Source of the DNA: JAMZMI01 sp049115715
GTDB taxonomy: Bacteria > Bacteroidota > Bacteroidia > Cytophagales > Cyclobacteriaceae
Assembly: GCA_049115715.1 (NCBI GenBank)
Contig: JAGDZQ010000022.1
Coordinates: 122,654-186,653 of the forward strand
Length of the DNA: 64,000 bases
Direction: 5' to 3'
Both the position numbers and the translations under genes were made by a program. The notes under the pieces are model-generated. The model had not been told where the DNA came from. It saw nothing but the letters and a program-made list of their open reading frames with translations, and did no database searches. Of the stretch, positions 8,562 through 16,427 are shown piece by piece (the stretch's first letter is position 1; the number at the start of each line of letters is the position of its first letter).

Positions 8562-9113
8562 TTATTTAGCAGCCGTTTTACCAGCTTTTCTTCTTATCTG
8601 CTCACCTATAAATCGAATACCTTTTCCTTTGTAAGGCTCAACCGATCTAAGTGACTTTATTTTTGCAGCAATCTGCCCTACCAATTGTTTGTCTATTCCT
8701 TCAATTGAAACCTTAGGGTTTTGCCCCTTTGCATTTTCAGCTTGAACTTTAATTTCCTGAGGAACAGACAAAAATATATTATGAGAATATCCCAAATTAA
8801 GCTCAAGTACGTTTCCTTGAACAGCTGCTTTATAACCAACACCTACAAGCTCAAGGTCTTTCTTGAAACCATTACTTACTCCCTCAACCATATTATTGAT
8901 TAAAGATCTGTAAAGTCCATGAAGAGCCTTATGACGCTTCTGCTCTGTAGCTCTATCAACAGTTAAAACTCCATCATCTATCTTAACCGATATATCAGGA
9001 TCTATCTCTTGAAAAAGCTCTCCTTTAGGGCCTTTGACAGTTACCTTAGTTTTATCTAAGCTAATTGTAACGCCCGCAGGGATATTTATAGGTGCTTTGC
9101 CTACTCTTGACAT
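8562..9113 (-). CDS. rplF: 50S ribosomal protein L6
   Basis: Two-domain protein near the factor-binding site of the 50S subunit. The protein is 183 aa, starting MSRVGKAPINIPAGVTI. It has two repeated L6 folds and the C-terminal signature YKGKGIRFIGEQIRRKAGKT. It follows rpsH by 13 bp. Confidence 0.97.
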   Translation of the reverse strand: MSRVGKAPINIPAGVTISLDKTKVTVKGPKGELFQEIDPDISVKIDDGVLTVDRATEQKRHKALHGLYRSLINNMVEGVSNGFKKDLELVGVGYKAAVQGNVLELNLGYSHNIFLSVPQEIKVQAENAKGQNPKVSIEGIDKQLVGQIAAKIKSLRSVEPYKGKGIRFIGEQIRRKAGKTAAK

Positions 9114-9126
9114 CTCTTAATTCCTT

Positions 9127-9525
9127 TTAATAAACGTAACAAAGTACTTCTCCTCCGATATGCTCTCTTCTAGCTTCTTTATCAGAAACTACACCTCTAG
9201 AGGTAGATAAAATAGCAATCCCTAAACCATTCAATACTCTTGGAAGATTTTCAGCTCCAGCGTATTTTCTTAAACCAGGAGTACTAATTCTTTCAAGCTT
9301 AGTAATCGCTGACTGTTTAGTTTGCGGGTTGTATTTCAAAGCAATTTTTATGACTCCTTGCTTGTCATCATCAACAAACTTGTAGTTTTGAATGAATCCT
9401 TTGTTGTGCAATACCTTCGTCATTTCTTTTTTAAGATTTGAAGCGGGTATCTCAACAATGCGATGATTTGCGCTCACTGCATTTCTGATCCTTGTCAAAA
9501 AATCTCCTATCGGATCTGTTACCAT
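9127..9525 (-). CDS. rpsH: 30S ribosomal protein S8
   Basis: Primary binder of 16S rRNA helix 21; in E. coli it also represses spc operon translation. The protein is 132 aa with DPIGDFLTRIRNA at the start and the signature LSTSRGVVSDKEARREHIGG at the end. It is preceded by an unusually long 85-bp spacer after rpsN with a hairpin and a promoter-like box, discussed separately. Confidence 0.97.
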   Translation of the reverse strand: MVTDPIGDFLTRIRNAVSANHRIVEIPASNLKKEMTKVLHNKGFIQNYKFVDDDKQGVIKIALKYNPQTKQSAITKLERISTPGLRKYAGAENLPRVLNGLGIAILSTSRGVVSDKEARREHIGGEVLCYVY

Positions 9526-9543
9526 TTTCTTTTACAATTATCT

Positions 9544-9559
9544 ACCCCTAAAAAGGGGT
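9544..9559 (-). other. Hairpin in the rpsN-rpsH spacer
   Basis: ACCCCT (9544-9549) pairs with AGGGGT (9554-9559) around an AAAA loop. Next to it are the minus-strand box TAATTTTG (9561-9568) and the AT palindrome AATATTTTAAAATATT (about 9573-9588). The spacer is 85 bp, whereas most neighbouring genes are 1-35 bp apart. It could be a processing or regulatory element; nothing fixes its role. Confidence 0.45.
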
Positions 9560-9610
9560 GCAAAATTAAGTAATATTTTAAAATATTATTGAAAGATCTT
9601 AACAAAAGAT

Positions 9611-9880
9611 TTACCAACTCGCTTTTGTTACTCCAGGTATTTTACCTGCAGACGCCATCTCTCTAAAAGTAACCCTTGAGATACCGAACTTTCTCATGTA
9701 TCCTTTCGGCCTACCAGTAAGCTTACATCTATTGTGCAATCTTACCCTAGAAGAGTTTCTAGGTAGTTTATCAAGAGCATCATAATCACCTTCTGCTTTT
9801 AGAGCCGCTCTTTTGTCAGCGTATCTTGCAACAAGTTTTTCTCTCTTTCTTTCTCTAGCTTTTACCGCTTCTCTAGCCAT
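9611..9880 (-). CDS. rpsN: 30S ribosomal protein S14 (long, zinc-free type)
   Basis: Small-subunit head protein. The protein is 89 aa from ATG 9880 (MAREAVKARERKREKLVARY), with the C-terminal signature GRPKGYMRKFGISRVTFRE. The zinc-binding CxxC pairs of the short S14 form are absent. The frame opens further upstream inside rplE, but ATG 9880 is the family start, 4 bp after the rplE stop. Confidence 0.96.
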   Translation of the reverse strand: MAREAVKARERKREKLVARYADKRAALKAEGDYDALDKLPRNSSRVRLHNRCKLTGRPKGYMRKFGISRVTFREMASAGKIPGVTKASW

Positions 9881-9884
9881 AATA

Positions 9885-10439
9885 TTATTTTTTACCTGCC
9901 ATAAACGGCATGCCAAATGCTTTTAATAACGCCAATCCTTCTTCATCTGTCTTAGCAGAAGTAACAAAAGTGATATCCATACCAGTGATACGATTCACCT
10001 TATCAATACTTATTTCAGGGAAAATAATTTGCTCCTGAACACCCAAGGTATAGTTACCTCTTCCGTCAAATCCTTTTGTCTTTATCCCTTTGAAATCTCG
10101 TACACGAGGTAGTGCTACGGTCATAAGACGATCTAAAAATTCGTACATTCTGTCTCCTCTTAAAGTAACTCTAGCTCCAATCGGCATTCCTTCTCTCAAT
10201 TTGAAATTGGAAATAGAGTTCTTTGCTACAGTAGGCACAGCCTTCTGACCAGTGATTGTAGAAAGTTCTTCAACTCCTACATCAACCAATTTCTTGTCTG
10301 ACACTGCTGCTCCAATTCCCTTATTAACAGAGATTTTAAGCAACTTAGGAACTTCCATCACTGACTTATACTCAAATTTCTCTTTGAGCTCAGTCACGAT
10401 ATCGTTAATGTATTTGTCTTTTAATCTAGGTCTAGCCAT
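9885..10439 (-). CDS. rplE: 50S ribosomal protein L5
   Basis: Central-protuberance protein that binds 5S rRNA and contacts P-site tRNA. The protein is 184 aa from ATG 10439 (MARPRLKDKYINDIVTELKE), containing REGMPIGARVTLRGDRMYEF. The frame opens upstream into rplX, but ATG 10439 matches the family. Its start overlaps the end of rplX by 8 bp, implying coupling. Confidence 0.96.
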   Translation of the reverse strand: MARPRLKDKYINDIVTELKEKFEYKSVMEVPKLLKISVNKGIGAAVSDKKLVDVGVEELSTITGQKAVPTVAKNSISNFKLREGMPIGARVTLRGDRMYEFLDRLMTVALPRVRDFKGIKTKGFDGRGNYTLGVQEQIIFPEISIDKVNRITGMDITFVTSAKTDEEGLALLKAFGMPFMAGKK

Positions 10440-10770
10440 TAGTGATAAATTCTCCAGTTTTTTTAGAATATCGCTGCAACTTACCGTCGCTGTTAAGTTT
10501 TCTTCCTGTTCTAGTAGTCTCGCCCTTAGCTGGATCAATCAATTTAAGATTACTTAAATGAATTGCAGCTTCAGTTTCTTCTCTTCCTCCTTCAGGTTTT
10601 GTAGCAGATGGCTTTACATGCTTGGTTACCATATTGGCTCCTTCAACAATAGCTCTGTACTTTTCAGTTATGACTTCAAGCACTTTACCAGTCTTACCCT
10701 TATCATTACCAGCAATTACCTCTACAGTATCGCCTTTTCTTACGTGAAATTTTGTTGCTTTCTGTGACAT
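10432..10770 (-). CDS. rplX: 50S ribosomal protein L24
   Basis: Assembly-initiator protein at the exit-tunnel rim. The protein is 112 aa with a KOW motif near the start (KGDTVEVIAGNDKGKTGKVL). It lies 2 bp after rplN and overlaps the rplE start. Confidence 0.96.
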   Translation of the reverse strand: MSQKATKFHVRKGDTVEVIAGNDKGKTGKVLEVITEKYRAIVEGANMVTKHVKPSATKPEGGREETEAAIHLSNLKLIDPAKGETTRTGRKLNSDGKLQRYSKKTGEFITNG

Positions 10771-10772
10771 AA

Positions 10773-11141
10773 TTAAAGTACTTCAGGTGCCAAAGACACG
10801 ATTTTCATAAATTGACGTTCCCTAAGCTCTCTTGCTACAGGACCAAAAATCCTCGTTCCTCTAGGTTCATCGTTTGGGTTAAGGAGAACTGCTGCATTAT
10901 CCTCAAAACGGATATATGAACCATCTTTTCTTCTAACTTCTTTCTTAGTCCTTACTATAACAGCTTTTGAAACAGTACCTTTCTTTAAGCTACTAGAAGA
11001 AATAGCCGACTTAACTGTGACAACAATGGTATCTCCTACTGAAGCGTAACGCTTCTTTGTTCCTCCAAGAACTCGGATACAAAGAACTTCTTTAGCTCCA
11101 CTGTTATCCGCAACATTTAATCTCGATTCCTGCTGTATCAT
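10773..11141 (-). CDS. rplN: 50S ribosomal protein L14
   Basis: 50S protein at the subunit interface and the RsfS binding site; rsfS is also in this window at 39369-39743. The protein is 122 aa, with MIQQESRLNVADNSGAKEVL and the signature FEDNAAVLLNPNDEPRGTRI. Length and ends match the family exactly. Confidence 0.97.
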   Translation of the reverse strand: MIQQESRLNVADNSGAKEVLCIRVLGGTKKRYASVGDTIVVTVKSAISSSSLKKGTVSKAVIVRTKKEVRRKDGSYIRFEDNAAVLLNPNDEPRGTRIFGPVARELRERQFMKIVSLAPEVL

Positions 11142-11143
11142 CT

Positions 11144-11398
11144 TTACTTAGCTCTTTCTAATACTTCAACTAATCTCCACCTTTTATTCTTACTCAAAGG
11201 ACGAGTTTCCATTATGCGCACAGTATCACCTATGTTGCAATCATTGGTCTCGTCATGAGCCGTGAATTTAGTTGTCTTTCTGATGAACTTACCGTACATA
11301 GGGTGCTTCTCTTTTCGATTCACAGCCACGGTAATAGTCTTTTGCATCTTATTGCTGACTACTTGTCCAACACGCTCTTTTCGTAAATTTCTTTCCAT
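11144..11398 (-). CDS. rpsQ: 30S ribosomal protein S17
   Basis: Primary 16S rRNA binder in the 30S body. The protein is 84 aa, an OB-fold with RVGQVVSNKMQKTITVAV and the signature GDTVRIMETRPLSKNKRWRL. It lies 2 bp before rplN and 8 bp after rpmC. Confidence 0.97.
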   Translation of the reverse strand: MERNLRKERVGQVVSNKMQKTITVAVNRKEKHPMYGKFIRKTTKFTAHDETNDCNIGDTVRIMETRPLSKNKRWRLVEVLERAK

Positions 11399-11406
11399 CG
11401 ATGCGC

Positions 11407-11601
11407 TTATTTACTTAGTTCTTTAGCTCTAATTTCAGTCTCAATTCTAGCAATCAACTTCCTTGCCTCCTTAATTTTCATAGGATTCTCAATAGGCGTA
11501 ATGCTATGAGCAAACTTAAGCTTGCCGTAATTTTCTTTTTCAGCTGCTAACTTATTGATTAGCTCTTCTAGGCTTAGACCTACTATTTCTGAATTTTTCA
11601 T
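11407..11601 (-). CDS. rpmC: 50S ribosomal protein L29
   Basis: Small helical-hairpin protein at the tunnel exit, part of the SRP and trigger-factor docking site. The protein is 64 aa with LSLEELINKLAAEKENY and the signature KIKEARKLIARIETEIRA. Its ATG overlaps the rplP stop by 4 bp (ATGA). Confidence 0.96.
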   Translation of the reverse strand: MKNSEIVGLSLEELINKLAAEKENYGKLKFAHSITPIENPMKIKEARKLIARIETEIRAKELSK

Positions 11602-12020
11602 GCTCCTGTATAGTCTCTACGTACTACAAATTTTGTTTTTATCGGAAGCTTTTGAGCTGCTAGTCTTAAAGCTTCTGTCGCAGCAGCCTTGTCAACACCT
11701 GTAGCTTCGAAAAGGATGGTTCCTGGTTTTATAACAGCTACCCAATATTCTGGTGCTCCCTTACCCTTACCCATACGTACTTCAGCAGGCTTCTTTGTGA
11801 CTGGCTTGTCTGGAAAAATCCTAATCCAAACCTGACCTTCTCTTTTCATTGCTCTAGTAACAGCAATACGTGCTGCTTCTATTTGTCGACTAGTAATCCA
11901 ACCCGGCTCAAGGGATTTGATACCAAAGTTTCCAAAAGCCAATCTATGACCTCTTTGAGCGAGTCCTTTGACTCTTCCTTTCTGACGTTTTCTAAATTTC
12001 GTTCTTTTCGGCTGTAACAT
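11598..12020 (-). CDS. rplP: 50S ribosomal protein L16
   Basis: 50S protein near the A site. The protein is 140 aa, starting MLQPKRTKFRKRQKGRVKGL, with RQIEAARIAVTRAMKREGQV and KGKGAPEYWVAVIKPG. Length is standard. It overlaps rpmC by ATGA and follows rpsC by 20 bp. Confidence 0.97.
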   Translation of the reverse strand: MLQPKRTKFRKRQKGRVKGLAQRGHRLAFGNFGIKSLEPGWITSRQIEAARIAVTRAMKREGQVWIRIFPDKPVTKKPAEVRMGKGKGAPEYWVAVIKPGTILFEATGVDKAAATEALRLAAQKLPIKTKFVVRRDYTGA

Positions 12021-12040
12021 TGCTTAGCTTTTAAAAAGGA

Positions 12041-12799
12041 TTACTTACGTTCTCTTCTTCTTTTCGGTCCATCACCTGGAGCTCCTCCTGGTCTTCTTCT
12101 CTTAGGCCCACCAGCTCCTCCACCGGCGTTACCTCCACCTGAAGTCATCCCAACATTTGGAGATAAATCTCTCTTACCGAAAACCTCACCTTTAAATATC
12201 CAAACTTTGATTCCGATTTTTCCATAAACAGTATTTGCTTCAGAAAGATCATAATCTATGTCGGCTCTTAATGTGTGAAGTGGAATTCTACCTTCTTTGT
12301 ATTGTTCACTTCGTGCCATCTCAGCTCCTCCAAGACGACCACTTACTTTTATCTTAATTCCTTGAGCTCCTACTCTCATAGATGAAGCAATTGATTGCTT
12401 CATTGCTCTCCTAAATGAAATTCTTGCCTGTAACTGCTGAGCGATTGACTCACCAACAAGCTTGGCATCAAGCTCAGGTCTTTTTATTTCAAAAATGTTA
12501 ATCTGGATATCCTTCCCCGTGAGCTTTTTAAGCTCCTCTTTGATCTTATCTACCTCAGATCCGCCTTTTCCAATCACAACTCCTGGACGCGCAGTATGAA
12601 TGGTTAAGGTTATTCTTTTAAGCGTTCTTTCTATAACTACTTTCGATACTCCCCCTTTTGGAATACGAGCTGCTATATACTTTCTAATCTTATGATCCTC
12701 TACGATTTTGTCTGAGAAATTTTTTCCTCCAAACCATGCAGAGTCCCAACCCTTTACGATTCCTAACCTAAAACCTACTGGATTTACCTTTTGTCCCAT
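12041..12799 (-). CDS. rpsC: 30S ribosomal protein S3
   Basis: Forms the mRNA entry channel with S4 and S5. The protein is 252 aa, with N-terminal MGQKVNPVGFRLGIVKGWDS, a KH domain around VVIGKGGSEVDKIKEEL, and a C-terminal S3 domain with IKVSGRLGGAEMARSE. The last 35 residues are a Gly/Arg/Pro-rich basic tail (GGGNAGGGAGGPKRRRPGG) longer than in E. coli. Confidence 0.97.
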   Translation of the reverse strand: MGQKVNPVGFRLGIVKGWDSAWFGGKNFSDKIVEDHKIRKYIAARIPKGGVSKVVIERTLKRITLTIHTARPGVVIGKGGSEVDKIKEELKKLTGKDIQINIFEIKRPELDAKLVGESIAQQLQARISFRRAMKQSIASSMRVGAQGIKIKVSGRLGGAEMARSEQYKEGRIPLHTLRADIDYDLSEANTVYGKIGIKVWIFKGEVFGKRDLSPNVGMTSGGGNAGGGAGGPKRRRPGGAPGDGPKRRRERK

Positions 12800-12805
12800 C
12801 AGTAA

Positions 12806-13279
12806 TTAATTTTCTTTTGTATCAGATTGAACTCCATTTTCGCTAGCATCACTAACTGAAATAGTGATATGATTCGAACGTTTTCTTATTCTATGTGCTC
12901 TTCCTTGTGGAGCAGGTCTCAGCCTTTTAAGCATCTTACCTCCATCTACATATATCTCACTTACAACTAAGTCAGCATCCTCAATCTTCACTTCTTCATT
13001 CATTGCTTGCCAATCTGCTATAGCAGTAAGTAACAATTTCTCGATGGCTCCTGAAGAATGCTTATTGTCAAATCTTAATAAGTTCAAAGCGACATTCACT
13101 CTCTCTCCTCGAATCATATCAGCAACAATTCTCATCTTGCGAGGAGATGTCGGCACATTTCTAAGAGAAGCTTTCACAGCACCCAATCGTCCCTTGTTCT
13201 CTTCCTTATGCTTTTTAATTGCCTCTTTCTGAAGTCGAATCTTTACCGACTTTTTCAGTTTTTTTTCTGCAGCTTCCAT
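12806..13279 (-). CDS. rplV: 50S ribosomal protein L22, N- and C-terminally extended
   Basis: Tunnel-lining protein whose beta-hairpin reaches the peptide constriction. The protein is 157 aa against about 110 in E. coli. The core starts near residue 33 (AVKASLRNVPTSPRKMRIVA) and carries the hairpin region RLRPAPQGRAHRIRKRSNHI. The first 30 residues are Lys/Glu-rich, and an acidic tail follows the core. An internal start would be possible, but ATG 13279 sits 4 bp after the rpsS stop and fits best. Confidence 0.95.
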   Translation of the reverse strand: MEAAEKKLKKSVKIRLQKEAIKKHKEENKGRLGAVKASLRNVPTSPRKMRIVADMIRGERVNVALNLLRFDNKHSSGAIEKLLLTAIADWQAMNEEVKIEDADLVVSEIYVDGGKMLKRLRPAPQGRAHRIRKRSNHITISVSDASENGVQSDTKEN

Positions 13280-13283
13280 CTAA

Positions 13284-13562
13284 TTATCTTTTGCCTTTGT
13301 CCTTCTTAGCAATATGACCTCTAAAGTTTCTAGTAGGAGCAAACTCCCCTAGTTTATGACCTACCATGTTCTCTGTCACAAATACTGGAATAAATTTATT
13401 CCCATTGTGAACCGCGAAAGTATGTCCTACGAAATCTGGTGAAATCATAGATCTTCTTGACCAAGTTTTGATGACTGATTTCTTACCAGAATCATTCATG
13501 GCATCAACTTTCTTCTCAAGCCTGAAATCTATATAAGGTCCTTTTTTGAGTGATCTTGACAT
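13284..13562 (-). CDS. rpsS: 30S ribosomal protein S19
   Basis: 30S head protein that pairs with S13. The protein is 92 aa, starting MSRSLKKGPYIDFRLEKKV, with the signature VGHKLGEFAPTRNFRGH. Its ATG shares one base with the rplB stop. Confidence 0.97.
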   Translation of the reverse strand: MSRSLKKGPYIDFRLEKKVDAMNDSGKKSVIKTWSRRSMISPDFVGHTFAVHNGNKFIPVFVTENMVGHKLGEFAPTRNFRGHIAKKDKGKR

Positions 13563-14383
13563 TATTTTCTCTTAGTTACAATCAGCTTATCTGAATATTT
13601 ATTCGGCTTTCTGGTTTTGCCTCCCTTAGCATAAACTCCGTTTCTCGATCTTGGATGACCTCCTGAAGATCTTCCTTCTCCTCCACCCATTGGGTGATCA
13701 ACCGGGTTCATTGCAACACCTCTTACTCTAGGTCTTCTACCCTTCCATCTGTTTCTTCCAGCCTTACCTAGTCTCACATTCATGTGATCGCTATTTGAAA
13801 CAGTTCCTATGGTTGCATAACACGTATTCAAAACCATTCTAATCTCTCCAGAAGGAAGTTTCAATGTCGAATACTTACCTTCTCTAGCAACTAGCTGAGC
13901 ATAAGCTCCAGCGCTTCTTGCCAAAGAAGCTCCTTTTCCTGGCTTCAACTCGATACAATGTACAATTGTACCAAGAGGAATCTCAGAAAGTAAAAGTCTG
14001 TTACCCAACTCAGGTGCTATACCCGGGCCAGAAAATATCTTATCATCAACCTTTAAACCTGCCGGAGCTACGATATACGTTTTCTCTCCATCTGCATAAT
14101 AAAGTAAAGCTATCCTTGCTGTTCTAGAAGGATCATACTCTATTGCCTTTACAGTCGCAGGAATACCATGTTTCTCTCTTTTGAAATCAATATCACGGAT
14201 CTTCCTTTTATGACCACCACCTACATTTCGGATAGTCATTCTTCCGCTATTGTTTCTACCCCCACCTCTTTTCTTAGCGGTAAGCAAAGATTTCTCAGGG
14301 GTGCTCTTCGTGATATCGTCAAATACCGGAGCAACTCTGAATCTCTGTCCAGGTGTAATCGGTCTAAGTTTCTTAACAGCCAT
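13562..14383 (-). CDS. rplB: 50S ribosomal protein L2
   Basis: Large-subunit protein required for subunit association and peptidyl transfer. The protein is 273 aa. The OB/SH3 core is followed by the C-terminal signature MNPVDHPMGGGEGRSSGG, which includes the conserved His close to the peptidyl-transferase centre. It is in the standard S10-block order after rplW. Confidence 0.97.
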   Translation of the reverse strand: MAVKKLRPITPGQRFRVAPVFDDITKSTPEKSLLTAKKRGGGRNNSGRMTIRNVGGGHKRKIRDIDFKREKHGIPATVKAIEYDPSRTARIALLYYADGEKTYIVAPAGLKVDDKIFSGPGIAPELGNRLLLSEIPLGTIVHCIELKPGKGASLARSAGAYAQLVAREGKYSTLKLPSGEIRMVLNTCYATIGTVSNSDHMNVRLGKAGRNRWKGRRPRVRGVAMNPVDHPMGGGEGRSSGGHPRSRNGVYAKGGKTRKPNKYSDKLIVTKRK

Positions 14384-14396
14384 CTATCTGTCTAAT

Positions 14397-14684
14397 TTAT
14401 ATTCCGCTATAAAAATCAATAATATCACCTTCAGCAATCTTTACAATCGCTTTTTTGTAAGTTGGTTTCTTACCTTCTATCACACCAGATTTTGTATGCC
14501 TGGATTTAGCTTTACCAGCCTGCACCATAGTATTAACACTCTCTACCGTAACTCCGTAAGTCTTTTCAACTTCCTTTCTTATCTGAACTTTATTAGCATC
14601 TCTGCTAACAATAAATCCATATTTACCTTGCTCGCTAAGAGCAGATACTTTTTCAGTAACTAAAGGCTTTATTAATACTCCCAT
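14397..14684 (-). CDS. rplW: 50S ribosomal protein L23
   Basis: Exit-tunnel docking protein for trigger factor and SRP. The protein is 95 aa with LIKPLVTEKVSALSEQGKYG and the ribosome-binding hairpin region GVIEGKKPTYKKAIVKI. It lies 1 bp after rplD. Confidence 0.96.
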   Translation of the reverse strand: MGVLIKPLVTEKVSALSEQGKYGFIVSRDANKVQIRKEVEKTYGVTVESVNTMVQAGKAKSRHTKSGVIEGKKPTYKKAIVKIAEGDIIDFYSGI

Positions 14685-14685
14685 C

Positions 14686-15312
14686 TTAGTTTAATGTATT
14701 TTGGATTACCTCAACTGAGCTTTCCATCAAAATCAATTGCTGAGCATTTACAAGATCATAAGTGCTAATACCATCCATCGGAGATACTTTTACATTCTTA
14801 ATGTTTCTTGAAGACAAGAAAACATTTTGATTTGTAGAGCCCAATACTATTAAAGACTTAGTTGATTCTGATTCCAAATTTTTAAGAATCGAAATAAACT
14901 CTTTCGTTTTTGGTGAATCCAAATTAAAATCCTCCAAAACTTTAATCTTCTTATCTTTCGCTTTAGCAGAAAGAGCAGACCTTTTGGCTAACTGCTTTAG
15001 TTTTCTATTCAGCTTGAAACTGTAATCTCTAGGCTCAGGACCAAACATAGTTCCTCCACCCCTGAAGATAGGTGACTTAATACTACCCGCTCTGGCTGTA
15101 CCCGTTCCCTTTTGCTTCTTAATTTTTCTTGTAGAACCAGAAACTTCATTTCTAGTCTTAACCTTATGCGTTCCTTGTCTTTGGTTAGCTAAGTATTGCT
15201 TAACCTCTAAGTAAACTGCATGCTCATTGGGCTCGATTCCAAAAACCTTCTTATCAAGGCTTATTTCTCTACCCGTATCTTCTCCTTTAATATTGACTAC
15301 AGAAACCTTCAT
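14686..15312 (-). CDS. rplD: 50S ribosomal protein L4
   Basis: Early assembly protein with a loop reaching the tunnel; in E. coli it also regulates the S10 operon. The protein is 208 aa from ATG 15312 (MKVSVVNIKGEDTGREISL). The tunnel loop is visible at KIKKQKGTGTARAGSIKSP. The open frame reaches back to a TTG at 15324, inside rplC, but ATG 15312 follows the rplC stop by 1 bp and is the family start. Confidence 0.96.
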   Translation of the reverse strand: MKVSVVNIKGEDTGREISLDKKVFGIEPNEHAVYLEVKQYLANQRQGTHKVKTRNEVSGSTRKIKKQKGTGTARAGSIKSPIFRGGGTMFGPEPRDYSFKLNRKLKQLAKRSALSAKAKDKKIKVLEDFNLDSPKTKEFISILKNLESESTKSLIVLGSTNQNVFLSSRNIKNVKVSPMDGISTYDLVNAQQLILMESSVEVIQNTLN

Positions 15313-15313
15313 C

Positions 15314-15946
15314 TTATTTTTCAAGGATTACGTAAGAGTTCTTCGCTCCAGGTATAGAGCCACTTACTAGTACCAAATTCTTTTCTGAGTAAATCTTAAC
15401 CACCTTAAGATTAAGTACTTTCACTCTATCTCCACCAGTTCTACCAGCCATTTTCATTCCCTTAAAGACTCTTGAAGGAAACGAACAAGCACCAATTGAA
15501 CCAGGAGCTCTTAGTCTATTATGCTGACCGTGCGTTGCTTGTCCAACACCACCAAACCCGTGTCTCTTCACAACACCTTGAAAGCCTTTACCTTTTGAAG
15601 TACCGATCGCATCTAAGAAATCACCCTCAACAAAAACATCCTCTGTTGAAATAGTATTTCCTAATTGAACCTTATCTTCAAATTCAGCACGAAAATCTCT
15701 AAACTCTACTAGTTTACTTTTTGGTGAAGTCTTAGCTTTAGAGAAATGCCCCTTAAGAGCCTTAGGAGTATTCTTCTCCTTTCTCTCGCCATAAGCCAAC
15801 TGAACAGCTTTATAACCATCAGTCTCTTCGTTCTTCACTTGCGTTACAACGCAGGGACCAGCTTGAACAAGCGTACAAGCTACGTTTTTACCGTTCTCGT
15901 CGAACGTACTTGTCATCCCTAATTTTCTACCAATTATACCCGGCAT
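15314..15946 (-). CDS. rplC: 50S ribosomal protein L3
   Basis: Nucleates 50S assembly. The protein is 210 aa, starting MPGIIGRKLGMTSTFDENGK, with the loop GVGQATHGQHNRLRAPGSIG that reaches the peptidyl-transferase centre. Here it is the first gene of the S10-block transcript, because a terminator separates it from rpsJ and a promoter-like element lies just upstream. Confidence 0.97.
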   Translation of the reverse strand: MPGIIGRKLGMTSTFDENGKNVACTLVQAGPCVVTQVKNEETDGYKAVQLAYGERKEKNTPKALKGHFSKAKTSPKSKLVEFRDFRAEFEDKVQLGNTISTEDVFVEGDFLDAIGTSKGKGFQGVVKRHGFGGVGQATHGQHNRLRAPGSIGACSFPSRVFKGMKMAGRTGGDRVKVLNLKVVKIYSEKNLVLVSGSIPGAKNSYVILEK

Positions 15947-16003
15947 CTTGCTTAATAATTATGATTTCTCCGTTTCCGAAAAATATTTTCGTGAAAAGGA
16001 CTG

Positions 16004-16034
16004 CAAAGATAGCAATTCCCTTCTCTGATCAAAA
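16004..16034 (-). promoter_or_regulatory. Promoter of the rplC-rplQ (S10-spc-alpha) transcript
   Basis: The minus strand has the -7 box TATCTTTG (16011-16004), and CAAAA on the plus strand at 16030-16034 gives TTTTG as the -33 element, with an 18-bp spacer. This is close to the Bacteroidota consensus TTTG-N19-21-TAnnTTTG. It predicts a leader of about 50 bases to the rplC ATG at 15946. Confidence 0.65.
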
Positions 16035-16062
16035 GATTATTATGTCTTATTTTGACATAAAA

Positions 16063-16095
16063 AAAGAACCAACACCACAAGGCTGTTGGTTCTTT
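16063..16095 (-). terminator. Intrinsic terminator after rpsJ
   Basis: Twelve perfect base pairs, AAAGAACCAACA (16063-16074) with TGTTGGTTCTTT (16084-16095), around a 9-base loop. On the minus strand the stem runs directly into further T residues. It ends the rpsL-rpsG-fusA-rpsJ transcript 19 bp after the rpsJ stop. Confidence 0.85.
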
Positions 16096-16113
16096 GTGAA
16101 AAGCCTATTTTAA

Positions 16114-16419
16114 TTAAACCTTGATCTCTACGTCTACACCGCTTGGGAGCTCTAGCTTCATAAGAGCATCCACCGTTTTTGCGCTGTTCGAATAAATATC
16201 AACTAGTCTTTTGTAAGTGCATAGCTGAAATTGCTCACGCGCCTTTTTATTGACATGTGGTGATTTCAAAACCGTAAACTTCTCCTTAACTGTTGGAAGA
16301 GGTATTGGACCACTCACAACAGCTCCTGTAGTTTTCACAGCTCTAACGATCTTCTCAGAAGATTTATCAACCAAATTGTGATCGTAAGATTTTAGTTTAA
16401 TTCTAATTTTTTGATTCAT
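16114..16419 (-). CDS. rpsJ: 30S ribosomal protein S10
   Basis: 30S head protein; with NusB it also forms the antitermination complex, and it binds NusG. The protein is 101 aa, starting MNQKIRIKLKSYDHNLVDKS, with SGPIPLPTVKEKFTVLKSPH. It lies 8 bp after fusA and 167 bp before rplC with a terminator between, so it belongs to the str transcript rather than heading the S10 operon. Confidence 0.97.
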   Translation of the reverse strand: MNQKIRIKLKSYDHNLVDKSSEKIVRAVKTTGAVVSGPIPLPTVKEKFTVLKSPHVNKKAREQFQLCTYKRLVDIYSNSAKTVDALMKLELPSGVDVEIKV

Positions 16420-16427
16420 CTCAATAT

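Noticed and set aside
14250..14663. 137-residue plus-strand open frame
   Set aside because: Lies entirely opposite rplB and rplW; low-complexity Ser/Phe-rich translation typical of an antisense shadow.
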